Below, one piece after another: positions 1-8,093 of a DNA stretch of 64,000 nucleotides. The notes beneath the pieces were generated by a model. The model was not told the origin of the DNA. It saw only the letters and a list, made by a program, of their open reading frames with translations, and did no database searches. How positions within the stretch are numbered: the stretch's first letter is position 1; every line of letters begins with the position of its first letter. The stretch comes from Bradyrhizobium canariense (GTDB taxonomy: Bacteria; Pseudomonadota; Alphaproteobacteria; Rhizobiales; Xanthobacteraceae): contig NZ_JAFCKJ010000005.1 of the NCBI RefSeq assembly GCF_018130465.1, positions 248,001-312,000 of the forward strand, written 5' to 3'. Both the position numbers and the translations under genes were made by a program.

Positions 1-1
1 G

Positions 2-781
2 ATCAACGGCGCCGCGATCGAGATGAACAAGCTCGCCTTCACCTGGGGGCGCCTGGCCGCCCACGACATGTCGCGGGTGCGCAGCGTGCTGCAGTTCAAG
101 AGCCGGGCATCCGCGCCGACGAAGTCGCTCGACGACATCATCGCGACGCGAGCCGAGTTTTTGACCGGCTATCAGGACAAGGCCTACGCCGACCGCTACC
201 TCGCCGCCGTCGCCAAGGTGCGCAAGGCGGAAGCAGCTGCCTCACCCGCGTCCGCGGAGCTGACCGAGGCTGTCGCGAAAAACCTGTTCAAGCTGATGTC
301 CTACAAGGACGAGTACGAGGTCGCGCGGCTCTACACGGATGGCAGCTTTGCCGGGAAAGTGTCGGAGAAGTTCGACGGCGACTTCACGCTGAAGTTTTAT
401 CTGGCGCCACCAATCTTCGCGCAGCGCGACAAGACGACAGGGCATCTCCAGAAGAAGGAGTTCGGCGGCTGGATGATCCACGCCTTCCGCGTGCTCGCAA
501 GGCTGAAGTTTTTGCGCGGCGGCGCGTTCGATCCGTTCGGCCGGACCGAGGAGCGCAAGACCGAGCGGAAGCTGATCGAGGATTATCTCGGCATGATCGA
601 TCAGCGGATCGCCGGGCTGAAGGCGGAGCAGATCCCGTTGCTGGCGAGGCTCGCGCGGGTGCCGGAGACGATCCGCGGCTTCGGGCATGTCAAGGAAGCC
701 AACATCAAGCAAGCCGCAGCCGAGAAGGCGCGGCTTGAGGCAGAGCTGGAGAACAGCCGCTTTGCGGCTGCTGCGGAGTAG
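2..781 (+). CDS. Indolepyruvate ferredoxin oxidoreductase, C-terminal part (5' end outside window)
   Basis: The frame is open from base 2, so the start lies upstream of the window; about 259 C-terminal residues are present. The sequence matches the C-terminal DUF6537-type region of large fused indolepyruvate ferredoxin oxidoreductases, with the segments YKDEYEVARL, AFDPFGRT and IRGFGHVKEAN. The enzyme oxidatively decarboxylates arylpyruvates (indolepyruvate from tryptophan transamination) to aryl-acetyl-CoA in the cytoplasm, using ThDP and iron-sulfur clusters. Those cofactor domains are not in the window, so the assignment rests on this tail region. A palindromic repeat follows the stop codon. 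Confidence 0.82.
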   Translation: MNGAAIEMNKLAFTWGRLAAHDMSRVRSVLQFKSRASAPTKSLDDIIATRAEFLTGYQDKAYADRYLAAVAKVRKAEAAASPASAELTEAVAKNLFKLMSYKDEYEVARLYTDGSFAGKVSEKFDGDFTLKFYLAPPIFAQRDKTTGHLQKKEFGGWMIHAFRVLARLKFLRGGAFDPFGRTEERKTERKLIEDYLGMIDQRIAGLKAEQIPLLARLARVPETIRGFGHVKEANIKQAAAEKARLEAELENSRFAAAAE

Positions 782-806
782 CGGTTAGAGCTCAAGCTCT
801 CTCCGC

Positions 807-890
807 GTCATTGCGAGGAGCGAAGCGACGAAGCAATCCAGAGTCCTTCCGCGGAGGCAGTCTGGATTGCCTCGCTGCGCTCGCAATGAC
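807..890. repeat. Palindromic intergenic repeat (REP-like)
   Basis: The left arm begins GTCATTGCGAGGAGCGAAGC and the right arm ends with its near-complement, GCGCTCGCAATGAC; they enclose a short GC-rich loop. The element lies between two convergent genes and can fold into a long hairpin, so it may terminate transcription from both sides. This motif is a common dispersed element in Bradyrhizobium and Rhodopseudomonas genomes. No coding potential is seen. Confidence 0.75.
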
Positions 891-913
891 GGAGATTGTG
901 GATACGGCGGAGG

Positions 914-2644
914 CTACAACTCGACAGATACCTTCGCGGCACTCGACGCTGTGATCGCCCCCTCCGCCAGATGCCGCCCCGCGATGTACCCGAACGTCAG
1001 CGCCGGCCCGAGCGTGATCCCCGGCCCCGGATAATTGCCGTTCATGATCGAGCCCATGTCGTTGCCGCAGGCGTAGAGGCCCGCGACCGGCGTGCCGTCC
1101 TCGCGCAACACACGCGCCTGGGCATCGACCTTCATGCCGATCGCCGTGCCGAGATCGGCCGGATAGATCCGCATCGCAAAGAAAGGGCCACGGAGAATGG
1201 GCGCGACGCAGGGGTTGGGCTTGTGGCTGATATCACCGAGATGGCGCTGATAGATGGTGCTGCCGCGACCGAATTCAGGGTCACGCCCCTCCTTCGCACC
1301 GGAATTGTAGCTTGCAATCGTCGCTGCGAGTGTGGACGGCTTGATACCTATCTTCACCGCGAGCTGCGCGATATCAGCAGCCTCGACCAACTCGCCGCTC
1401 GCCGCATAGCGCCTGATATTGCGCGTGAACGGCTTGATGCGGCCAAGGCCGTAGCTCCACAGGAACGGACGGTCGCAGACGAGATAGAACGGCCGGTCCG
1501 GCTCGCCATTGCCGTCGCGCAGCATGGCAAGCACGAACTCGTGGTACGACAGCGCCTCGTTGACGAAGCGCCGGCCCGCCGCATTGACCGCGATCACGCC
1601 GGGCTTGGCGCGGTCGGTCACCGTGTGCGGGAAAACGCCACGGCTGCCATCGGCGCGCCGGAACAGCGAGGCCGGCACCCAATAGGCCGGGCTCGTCGCC
1701 TCCGTATTGAGCGCTGCGCCGGTTGCGGCCGCGAGGCGAAGCCCGTCGCCCGTACCGGACGTGTTGGTCGCCGAGACGAATCCGGCCGCGGGTGGGAACA
1801 AGCGTTTGCGCAAGGTCGCGTCGTGCGAAAAGCCGCCGGTCGCGAGCACCACACCGCGTCGCGCGGCAATCAGGCGATCGCGGGCGCCGTGGCGAATCAC
1901 CACGCCGCCGACGCGCTCGCCCTGCATCGACAAATCCTCGACGTCCGCGCTGAAGAGGATCTCAACCTGCCGCGCCAGCAGCGAGGCATACAGCCGTGCG
2001 GCGAGCGCATTGCCGAGATGCAGCGTCGTGCCGCGCGGGCTCCGCAGCCGCTGCCACGCATACTCCGAAACCAGCCGCGTCGCGCGAAGAGTCGAGCGCA
2101 GCGATTTTCCGACCTGGCGCAGATGCGGGATGTCGAGGCGGTTGACCATCATCCCGCCGAACAGCGTGAACTCCGGCAGCGGCGGCCGCAGCCGCGCGAA
2201 ATGCGCGCCCAGCCGCGTGCCGTCGAAGACGACCGGCTCGAGCACGCGCCCGCCCGGCGCCGCGCCCAATCGCTCCGGATAATAGTCCGGATAGGCCTTC
2301 ACCGGCTGGAGGCGCACTTGCGTGTTGGCTTCGAGATAGGCGACCGCCTCGGGTCCGCGCGCGAGGAAAGCGGCGCGGAGGCCCGCATTGGCGGGCTCGG
2401 GCACCGTGCTTGACAGGTATTGCACGGCGTCCGTGACACTATCGGAGAGTCCCGACTCTTTCATCTTGGGATTGGCGGGTATCCAGACCATGCCGCCGGA
2501 CCATGCGGTGGTGCCGCCGACGAAAGCGGTCTTCTCGATGACCAGCACGCGCAGGCCTTCGGCGGCGGCGACAGCTGCGGCCGTCATGCCGCCGGCACCG
2601 GCGCCGACGACGATGACATCGTAAGTCTCATGCGCCGGCATCAT
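914..2644 (-). CDS. FAD-dependent oxidoreductase, 3-ketosteroid dehydrogenase / fumarate reductase flavoprotein type
   Basis: A 576-residue flavoprotein of the succinate dehydrogenase/fumarate reductase FAD superfamily. A Rossmann motif GAGAGG is at residues 14-19, TTAWSGGMVW at about 45-54 and a C-terminal FAD-contact segment (GLYACGNDM, GNYPGPG) near residues 520-545. This arrangement is typical of 3-oxosteroid 1-dehydrogenase (KstD) relatives, which introduce a double bond next to a ketone. The true substrate cannot be read from sequence. The first two codons are both ATG, so the start may be three bases further in. It follows the HtrA-like gene on the same strand by 59 bases. The opposite strand holds long open frames, which are shadows of this high-GC gene. 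Confidence 0.8.
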   Translation of the reverse strand: MMPAHETYDVIVVGAGAGGMTAAAVAAAEGLRVLVIEKTAFVGGTTAWSGGMVWIPANPKMKESGLSDSVTDAVQYLSSTVPEPANAGLRAAFLARGPEAVAYLEANTQVRLQPVKAYPDYYPERLGAAPGGRVLEPVVFDGTRLGAHFARLRPPLPEFTLFGGMMVNRLDIPHLRQVGKSLRSTLRATRLVSEYAWQRLRSPRGTTLHLGNALAARLYASLLARQVEILFSADVEDLSMQGERVGGVVIRHGARDRLIAARRGVVLATGGFSHDATLRKRLFPPAAGFVSATNTSGTGDGLRLAAATGAALNTEATSPAYWVPASLFRRADGSRGVFPHTVTDRAKPGVIAVNAAGRRFVNEALSYHEFVLAMLRDGNGEPDRPFYLVCDRPFLWSYGLGRIKPFTRNIRRYAASGELVEAADIAQLAVKIGIKPSTLAATIASYNSGAKEGRDPEFGRGSTIYQRHLGDISHKPNPCVAPILRGPFFAMRIYPADLGTAIGMKVDAQARVLREDGTPVAGLYACGNDMGSIMNGNYPGPGITLGPALTFGYIAGRHLAEGAITASSAAKVSVEL

Positions 2645-2703
2645 GCGGCGGGGTTCCCGAAGCGAGGCATGACACCGTCATACCCCGCCGGGGCGCCCTC
2701 ACG

Positions 2704-3723
2704 CTAGCGGGCCGGCTTGCGTTCGACCGGGTCGATATCGATCGCCCGCAGACGGCCGAGCCGCAGCACGTCCATGGCCAGGCGGCGGCCGATCCGATCG
2801 CGGTCGAGCACGCGGATCAGATCGTCGACGCCGTTGATCTCGACGCCGTCGAGGCCGATCACGACATCGCCGGACAACAGGCCCGCCTTCGCCGCCGGCC
2901 CATCCGGCTCGATCTGCGCCAGCAGCGCGCCCATCTTGTTCTCGACGCCGGCCAGCACCGCGTGCCGCCGCGGGATCGGCGCGGTCTGGCCGGCCACGCC
3001 GATATAGGCGCGACGGACATAACCGTGGCGGATGATCTCCGACAGCACGAATTGCGCGGTGTTGCTGGCGACCGCAAAGCAGATGCCCTGCGCGCCGCTG
3101 ATGATGGCGGTGTTGATGCCGATCACCTCGGCATTCGACGACACCAGCGGCCCGCCGGAATTGCCGGGGTTGAGTGCTGCATCGGTCTGGATCACGTCCT
3201 CGATGGTGCGGCCACTGACCGAGCGGATCGAGCGCCCGAGCGCCGAGACCACGCCGGCGGTGACGGTCGATTCAAAGCCGAGCGGATTGCCGATCGCGAT
3301 CACGAGCTGGCCGCGCCGCAAGGTCTTGGAGTTGCCGAGCGCCGCATAGGGCAAGTCCCGCACGCCGTTGGCGCGAAGCAGCGCAAGATCAGTGTCGGGA
3401 TCGACGCCGAGCACCCGAGCGTCGCCGACATGGCCCTCGACGTCGCGCAGCCGGATCTCCTTCGACGAGCCGACCACGTGGCTATTGGTGAGAACGAGCC
3501 CGTCCGGCGAGATCACGATGCCCGAGCCGAGCCCGCCGCGCTCGCGGCCGTTCGGCACCTTCGGTCCGGTCTCGACGCGCACGACGGCAGCGCCGACGCG
3601 ATCGGTCACGTCGATCACGGCATTGGAATAGGCATCCAGCAGGGCCCGGTCGTTGTCCGGGGCAGCCGCCGTCGTTCGCGATGACGATGCGTCATCGGCG
3701 ATATCTGAAGTAAAATCCAACAT
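2704..3723 (-). CDS. HtrA/DegP-like S1C serine protease with PDZ domain
   Basis: A 339-residue trypsin-fold protease. The catalytic triad is visible: His82 in TNSHVV, Asp112 in DPDTDLALL and Ser189 in NPGNSGGP. A single PDZ domain follows from about residue 240 to 330. Unlike DegP/DegQ there is no recognisable signal peptide; the N-terminus (MLDFTSDIADDASS) is acidic and polar, so cytoplasmic location is inferred. One PDZ domain instead of two resembles DegS-type proteins, but there is no membrane anchor either. The start is supported by an AAGGA sequence upstream. It lies between the small partner of the GMC oxidoreductase and the FAD enzyme on the same strand. Confidence 0.85.
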   Translation of the reverse strand: MLDFTSDIADDASSSRTTAAAPDNDRALLDAYSNAVIDVTDRVGAAVVRVETGPKVPNGRERGGLGSGIVISPDGLVLTNSHVVGSSKEIRLRDVEGHVGDARVLGVDPDTDLALLRANGVRDLPYAALGNSKTLRRGQLVIAIGNPLGFESTVTAGVVSALGRSIRSVSGRTIEDVIQTDAALNPGNSGGPLVSSNAEVIGINTAIISGAQGICFAVASNTAQFVLSEIIRHGYVRRAYIGVAGQTAPIPRRHAVLAGVENKMGALLAQIEPDGPAAKAGLLSGDVVIGLDGVEINGVDDLIRVLDRDRIGRRLAMDVLRLGRLRAIDIDPVERKPAR

Positions 3724-3805
3724 GGCAAGAGTCCTTGAGGCTCACACAGATGGTGGCCTGTTTCCCCTCGCGCAAGTGGCCCGCTTGGGGCGCAAGGCTG
3801 GGCTG

Positions 3806-4255
3806 CTAGGGTGCCCTTCTCAGGCTTGCCGGCCGTGCCCTGACCGGATCAAGCAACGACCAGTCGCCATCCTCCAGCACGTAGCCTTTGGGGAACGGCG
3901 CACGCAGTTCCAGCCCGAGCGAACGCAGCACGCGATCGTCGCGGTAGTAGCATTGCAGCACCACGCGAACGAGCGTTGCGGCCGCGGCGCCGCCGGAACT
4001 GCGAAACTCCTGCGCCACCGCATCGCGCTTGGCGGGATCGAGCTCGGCAAGTGGTTGGTCCGCCAGCCGCGCCAGATGGTCGAGCGCCTGGCGGACCAGG
4101 GCGGTGTCACGGCCGAGCGTCGCCAGGATGTCGGCCTGGATCGCGGGGTCGTCGGCGCCGGGCACCTTGTACTCGTCGCTGGCGGGAACGATCATCGCGG
4201 CGATGGTGCGGAGATCGTTGCATTGAGCGCGTGTCAGTTGATTGTCTGCGGACAT
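3806..4255 (-). CDS. Small partner of GMC oxidoreductase, gluconate 2-dehydrogenase subunit 3-like
   Basis: A 149-residue protein that starts 7 bases after the GMC oxidoreductase stop codon, so the two are almost certainly co-transcribed. The N-terminal part (LTRAQCNDLRTIAAMIVPAS) resembles the start of gluconate 2-dehydrogenase subunit 3 proteins, small partners that help mature or stabilise the large FAD subunit. Unlike many members it lacks a twin-arginine signal. The family assignment rests on this segment and the gene pairing; the role in this organism is inferred. Confidence 0.6.
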   Translation of the reverse strand: MSADNQLTRAQCNDLRTIAAMIVPASDEYKVPGADDPAIQADILATLGRDTALVRQALDHLARLADQPLAELDPAKRDAVAQEFRSSGGAAAATLVRVVLQCYYRDDRVLRSLGLELRAPFPKGYVLEDGDWSLLDPVRARPASLRRAP

Positions 4256-4262
4256 GACGGTC

Positions 4263-5861
4263 TCAATCGAACAAATTGGCGAGGCGCTGCTTCATCTGGT
4301 CGGCGACGTAGAGCGCGATGGCCTGGATGGTAGAGGTCGGGTTGACGCCGCCCGAGGTGACGAAGACGCTGCCGTCGACGATGAAGAGGTTCTTCACGTC
4401 GTGCGAGCGGCCCCATTCGTTGACGACGGAGCGTTCGGGGTCGGTGCCCATTCGTGCCGTGCCGAGCAGGTGCCAGCCGCCCCACGGGATCGGCGAGTTG
4501 ACGCAGATGTCGGTCGCCCCCGCGGTTTCGAGAATCTCCCGGCCGCGCGCCAGCGCATGCTCCATCATCTTCCGGCTGTTCTCGCTGATCGTGTAGTCGA
4601 TCCTCGGCGCGGGAATGCCGTGACTGTCCTTCAGGACCGGATCGAGCGTGACCTGATTATGCTCCTCCGGCAGATCCTCGCAAATCGCGGAAAACCCGAG
4701 CCGGTGTCCATTGAGCTTGCGGAAGACGCGGTGATGGTCGGCGCCCCACGGCAGAATGCCCTTCTGCTCGCTGACGACAGCCTCGAACACCGGCCCGGCG
4801 CCGCGCACGAACTGGACGCCGTAGCCGCGCACGAAGCCGCGCGAGAGATCCGTGTCATACCACTCCTTGCTCCACAGGCAGGTCGGCGGCGCGCGGTTGC
4901 TATCGGTCGGCTCCTTCACATAGCCGTAGATCTGCGCATAAGGATGGAACATCAGGTTTTTGCCGACGAGGCCGGACGAATTGGCAAGCCCGTTCGGAAA
5001 GCGGTTCGATGCCGAATTCAACAGCAGCCGCGGCGTGCCGACGCCGTTGCAGGCGATGATGACGACATGCGCCGGCTGGAACTGCTCGACGCCGTCCTTG
5101 TCGTAATAGACTACGCCGGTGGCCATCCCGTTCTCGTCGGTGGTGATCTCGCGTACCCGGCAATGCGTACGCAGCTCGACGCCGGCGCGGACCGCGTGCG
5201 GCCAATAGGTGATATCGGTCGAGGATTTGGCGCCTTGCGCGCAGGCCGGGGTGCAATGGCCGAGATTGATGCAGCGCGCGCGGCCCTCATAGTCCATGGT
5301 CGCGACCGTCGTATCCGACGGCCACCAGTGCCAGCCGAGCCTGTTCATGGCCTTGCCGATGATGGCGCCGGACAATCCGAGCGGCTGTTGCGGCATCGGC
5401 GGATGCGTCAGCGGTGAGAGCGGATCGCCCGAGAGGCCGGACGTGCCCATCATCCGGTCGTTCTCTTCGAAGAATGGGGTCAGCGCGTCGTAGTCGATCG
5501 GCCAGTCGTCTGCGACGCCGTCGAGCGTCCTCACCTTGAAATCGGAGGGATGCAGCCGCGGCCAGTGCGCGGTGTACATCACCGTCGAGCCACCGACCGC
5601 GTTGTAGTTGACGACCTTGATCGGCGAGTTGTCGTCGTTGATCGGATAGTCCTCGGGCCGGCCGCGGACGTTGGGGCTGGACGACCACTCGCCGTAGAAC
5701 TTGGCCTCCCAGTCCCGGCCCGTGCTGGGATATTCCGCCGGGTTCATCCAGCCACCCTGCTCCAGGCAGAGAATATGCATCTTGGTCTCGGCCAGCGACC
5801 ACGCCACCGCCGCGCCTGAAGCGCCGGCGCCGATGATCAGGACGTCCACGGGGTCTTTCAT
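4263..5861 (-). CDS. GMC family FAD-dependent oxidoreductase
   Basis: A 532-residue flavoenzyme of the glucose-methanol-choline oxidoreductase family. The N-terminal FAD motif is IIGAGASGAAVAW (about residues 8-20). The C-terminal catalytic region carries the conserved His in WHLLGTARMG and Asn in GGVNPTSTIQA. The start at 5861 is chosen over longer in-frame starts because AAGGGAGGA lies 9 bases upstream and homology begins right after it. The family oxidises alcohols, polyols or sugar acids; with a subunit 3-like partner directly downstream the substrate may be a sugar acid or polyol (inference). No cytochrome c subunit is seen next to it, so the electron acceptor is unknown. Confidence 0.85.
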   Translation of the reverse strand: MKDPVDVLIIGAGASGAAVAWSLAETKMHILCLEQGGWMNPAEYPSTGRDWEAKFYGEWSSSPNVRGRPEDYPINDDNSPIKVVNYNAVGGSTVMYTAHWPRLHPSDFKVRTLDGVADDWPIDYDALTPFFEENDRMMGTSGLSGDPLSPLTHPPMPQQPLGLSGAIIGKAMNRLGWHWWPSDTTVATMDYEGRARCINLGHCTPACAQGAKSSTDITYWPHAVRAGVELRTHCRVREITTDENGMATGVVYYDKDGVEQFQPAHVVIIACNGVGTPRLLLNSASNRFPNGLANSSGLVGKNLMFHPYAQIYGYVKEPTDSNRAPPTCLWSKEWYDTDLSRGFVRGYGVQFVRGAGPVFEAVVSEQKGILPWGADHHRVFRKLNGHRLGFSAICEDLPEEHNQVTLDPVLKDSHGIPAPRIDYTISENSRKMMEHALARGREILETAGATDICVNSPIPWGGWHLLGTARMGTDPERSVVNEWGRSHDVKNLFIVDGSVFVTSGGVNPTSTIQAIALYVADQMKQRLANLFD

Positions 5862-6057
5862 CGCAAATTTTTCCTCCCTTCGCCGCTTTCCGGGCGATTC
5901 GGCCTTCGGACCGCAAGGCCGACGAACGATAGGATCAGAGCTACGGCTGAGTAAAGCCACGAGGCCGGAATGTCGCACTTCGCAGGGCGCAGACCATTGG
6001 TATCGCCACATCCGGATGCTAGGAACAAGGCGTACGAGCCATCGATAGCGAGACCTT

Positions 6058-6846
6058 ATGTCCTTCCGAAAATCCTTTGCCGGCGCCCGCGCTTTTGCGC
6101 TCGTTTTCTTTCTCGCTCTGTCCGGATTTCTGGGCACCACCGGCCCCGCCTCCGCGCTGACCGCCGCCGCGACGGTCCGCGACGGCAACGCCATCCAGCT
6201 CGGCGACGTCACCTACCGCCTCGACGGCGTCGACGCACCCGAGCTGGACCAGGTCTGCATCGACGATCACGCCGATCCCTGGACCTGCGGCATCGAGGCC
6301 CGCGACCAGCTCGCCAAGCTGATCGGCAAGCGATCCGTGCGTTGCGACGATGTCGGGCCGGAAAAGAGTTTTGGCAAGCGGCACCGCGCGATCTGCACGG
6401 CCGAGGGCGACAAGACCAGCTTGAACGAGCAGTTGGTCAAGCTCGGCTATGCCATCGCGCGCGAGCCGATCAAGGCGAACGTCAAGCCGGCGGCGACCGA
6501 CGCCAAATCGGCCTCCGTCGGGATCTGGAAGGGCTGCTTTGTTGCACCGCAAGAATTCCGCACCGGCAAAAAGGACGGCGCGCTCCTGGGCGTCGCCTGC
6601 CGCGCCGACCGCGACAAGGAGATTCGCGCGGTGTTGTTTCCCGAGGATCTGACGATGCCGCCGAGCTGTGGCATCAAGGGCAAGCTCGCGGTGCGCGCGC
6701 GTGTCACCGGCAATATCGGCATCTATCATTTGCGGGGGTGCCCGAGTTACCCCGCGACCACCAAGCCGGACCGCTGGTTCTGCTCGGAGGACGACGCCCA
6801 GGCCGCGGGCTTCCGCAAGGCCTATAATTGCCGCCGGCCGAAATGA
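6058..6846 (+). CDS. Exported thermonuclease-family (SNase-like) protein
   Basis: A 262-residue protein with a signal peptide (hydrophobic segment residues 11-24, probable cleavage after the ASA near residue 33). A staphylococcal-nuclease-like OB fold follows: [12 protein letters not shown] at 54-65, GIEARDQL with the conserved Glu at 80, GKRHRAIC at 106-113 and a [14 protein letters not shown] helix. The second half is Cys-rich and not part of the nuclease core. It probably acts in the periplasm or outside the cell; nuclease activity is inferred from the family. It is transcribed divergently from the GMC oxidoreductase. Confidence 0.78.
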   Translation: MSFRKSFAGARAFALVFFLALSGFLGTTGPASALTAAATVRDGNAIQLGDVTYRLDGVDAPELDQVCIDDHADPWTCGIEARDQLAKLIGKRSVRCDDVGPEKSFGKRHRAICTAEGDKTSLNEQLVKLGYAIAREPIKANVKPAATDAKSASVGIWKGCFVAPQEFRTGKKDGALLGVACRADRDKEIRAVLFPEDLTMPPSCGIKGKLAVRARVTGNIGIYHLRGCPSYPATTKPDRWFCSEDDAQAAGFRKAYNCRRPK

Positions 6847-7022
6847 CGAAGCCCATCACGCGCCCGTGAGCGGTAGCCGGAGACAGTATTCATCCGGAAT
6901 TGAACTCTATCGGGAGTTGCCGCATTTTTAAGCGTACGCAAGCGCTTTGCGCGAGCGTTTCCTTGGCGGCAATCCGGCTCCGGCCCGATTGCTTTGCTCG
7001 GGCGTTTCCTCCCTAGACTTGG

Positions 7023-7055
7023 GCCGCTTGTCACAACAAGCGGCTCTTCTTTTTT
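7023..7055 (+). terminator. Intrinsic terminator with perfect 9-bp stem
   Basis: The arms GCCGCTTGT (7023-7031) and ACAAGCGGC (7036-7044) pair perfectly around a CACA loop and are followed by a T-rich run (TCTTCTTTTTT). This is a textbook rho-independent terminator for a plus-strand transcript. It lies 177 bases after the nuclease gene, so it may end that transcript or a small RNA encoded in the gap. It also separates that transcription from the oppositely oriented cyo operon. Confidence 0.8.
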
Positions 7056-7065
7056 GCACAATGCG

Positions 7066-7455
7066 CTACCGGCGCATTGGCATGATCTGATCCATGGGCG
7101 GCATGTTCGCATTCAGATGCGCCATGATCCAGACGGTGCCGCCGACCACCAGGAAGACCACCAGCAGCCCGAACGCCAGCGCCAGCACGTTGTTGGTGTT
7201 GTCAGGGCCGGTGGTGATGTGCAGGAAGAACACGAGGTGCACGCCCATCTGCGCGATCGCCAGCACGATCAGCGCGACGGGAATGGAAGGCTGCCAGACC
7301 AGATCGGTGCCGGCGATGAAGAACGAGGTCGCCGTCAGCAGCAGCGCAAGCGCAAGACCGACCACGTAACCGAGGATGCGCGCCCCGACACTGTGTTGCT
7401 CCTCATCGCCCGGCGCAAGGTCATGGCCGGCCGGCATATGCGTCTGATCGCTCAT
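7066..7455 (-). CDS. cyoD: Cytochrome o ubiquinol oxidase subunit IV
   Basis: A 129-residue membrane protein with three transmembrane helices (about residues 26-48, 55-77 and 88-111), matching CyoD in length and order. The motif MGVHLVFFLHI in the second helix is characteristic of the family. It is the last gene of cyoABCD. The start at 7455 overlaps the cyoC stop in an ATGA arrangement, indicating translational coupling, and excludes the longer upstream open frame that runs inside cyoC. It is an accessory subunit that helps assemble the haem o/CuB centre of CyoB. Confidence 0.93.
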   Translation of the reverse strand: MSDQTHMPAGHDLAPGDEEQHSVGARILGYVVGLALALLLTATSFFIAGTDLVWQPSIPVALIVLAIAQMGVHLVFFLHITTGPDNTNNVLALAFGLLVVFLVVGGTVWIMAHLNANMPPMDQIMPMRR

Positions 7456-8093
7456 GCGCCACTCCCAAGCAGGTAGACCACGGAGAACACCGCGACCCAG
7501 ATGATGTCGAGCGCGTGCCAGAACAGCGCAAAGCACATCATCCGGCGCAATATGTCGGCGCGAAAGCCTTTTGCAAAAACCTGGGCCACCATGGTCAAAA
7601 GCCACAGCACGCCAGCCGAAACGTGCAGACCGTGGCATCCCACCAGCGAGAAGAACGCTGTGAGGAAGGCGCTGCGCGACGGCCCATAGCCGCGGGAGAC
7701 GAGGTCTGCGAACTCGCGGAACTCAATGATGAGGAACACCACCCCCAGCCCGCAAGTCACGGCCATGCCGAGATAGAACCAGAACCGGTTGCGCACATCG
7801 GCGGCGATGCTCGCCATGCCGCACGTGAAGCTCGACAGCAGCAGGCAGACCGTCTCGATCGCGACGTTCCGCGGCTCGAAGATCTCGGAGCCCTTCGGGC
7901 CGCCGGCGGTCTGGCCGGCCAGCACCGCATAGGCGGCAAAGAAGCAGGAGAACATCACGATGTCGGAGAGCAGGAAGACCCAGAAGCCATAGGCGGTCAC
8001 GATGCGCTTCGACGCGGGGCCGGGATGCTCGATGACGAGCCCGATGTGATGGGGATCGGCGTGCGCACGGCCGGCGGTCGTGGTCATCGCCAT
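7452..8093 (-). CDS. cyoC: Cytochrome o ubiquinol oxidase subunit III
   Basis: A 213-residue protein with five transmembrane helices, as in CyoC. The family segments YGFWVFLLSDIVMF, the central helix-loop with SSFTCGMA and the SLVGCHGLHVSAGVLW motif are present. It shares bases with the stop of cyoB (TGATG) and with the start of cyoD (ATGA), so all three are translationally coupled. Subunit III stabilises the oxidase complex in the inner membrane. Confidence 0.93.
   Translation of the reverse strand: MAMTTTAGRAHADPHHIGLVIEHPGPASKRIVTAYGFWVFLLSDIVMFSCFFAAYAVLAGQTAGGPKGSEIFEPRNVAIETVCLLLSSFTCGMASIAADVRNRFWFYLGMAVTCGLGVVFLIIEFREFADLVSRGYGPSRSAFLTAFFSLVGCHGLHVSAGVLWLLTMVAQVFAKGFRADILRRMMCFALFWHALDIIWVAVFSVVYLLGSGA

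Noticed and set aside
896-2413. Long plus-strand open frame of 505 codons
   Set aside because: It lies antisense to the FAD flavoprotein gene, has Arg-rich composition typical of high-GC shadow frames and matches no family.
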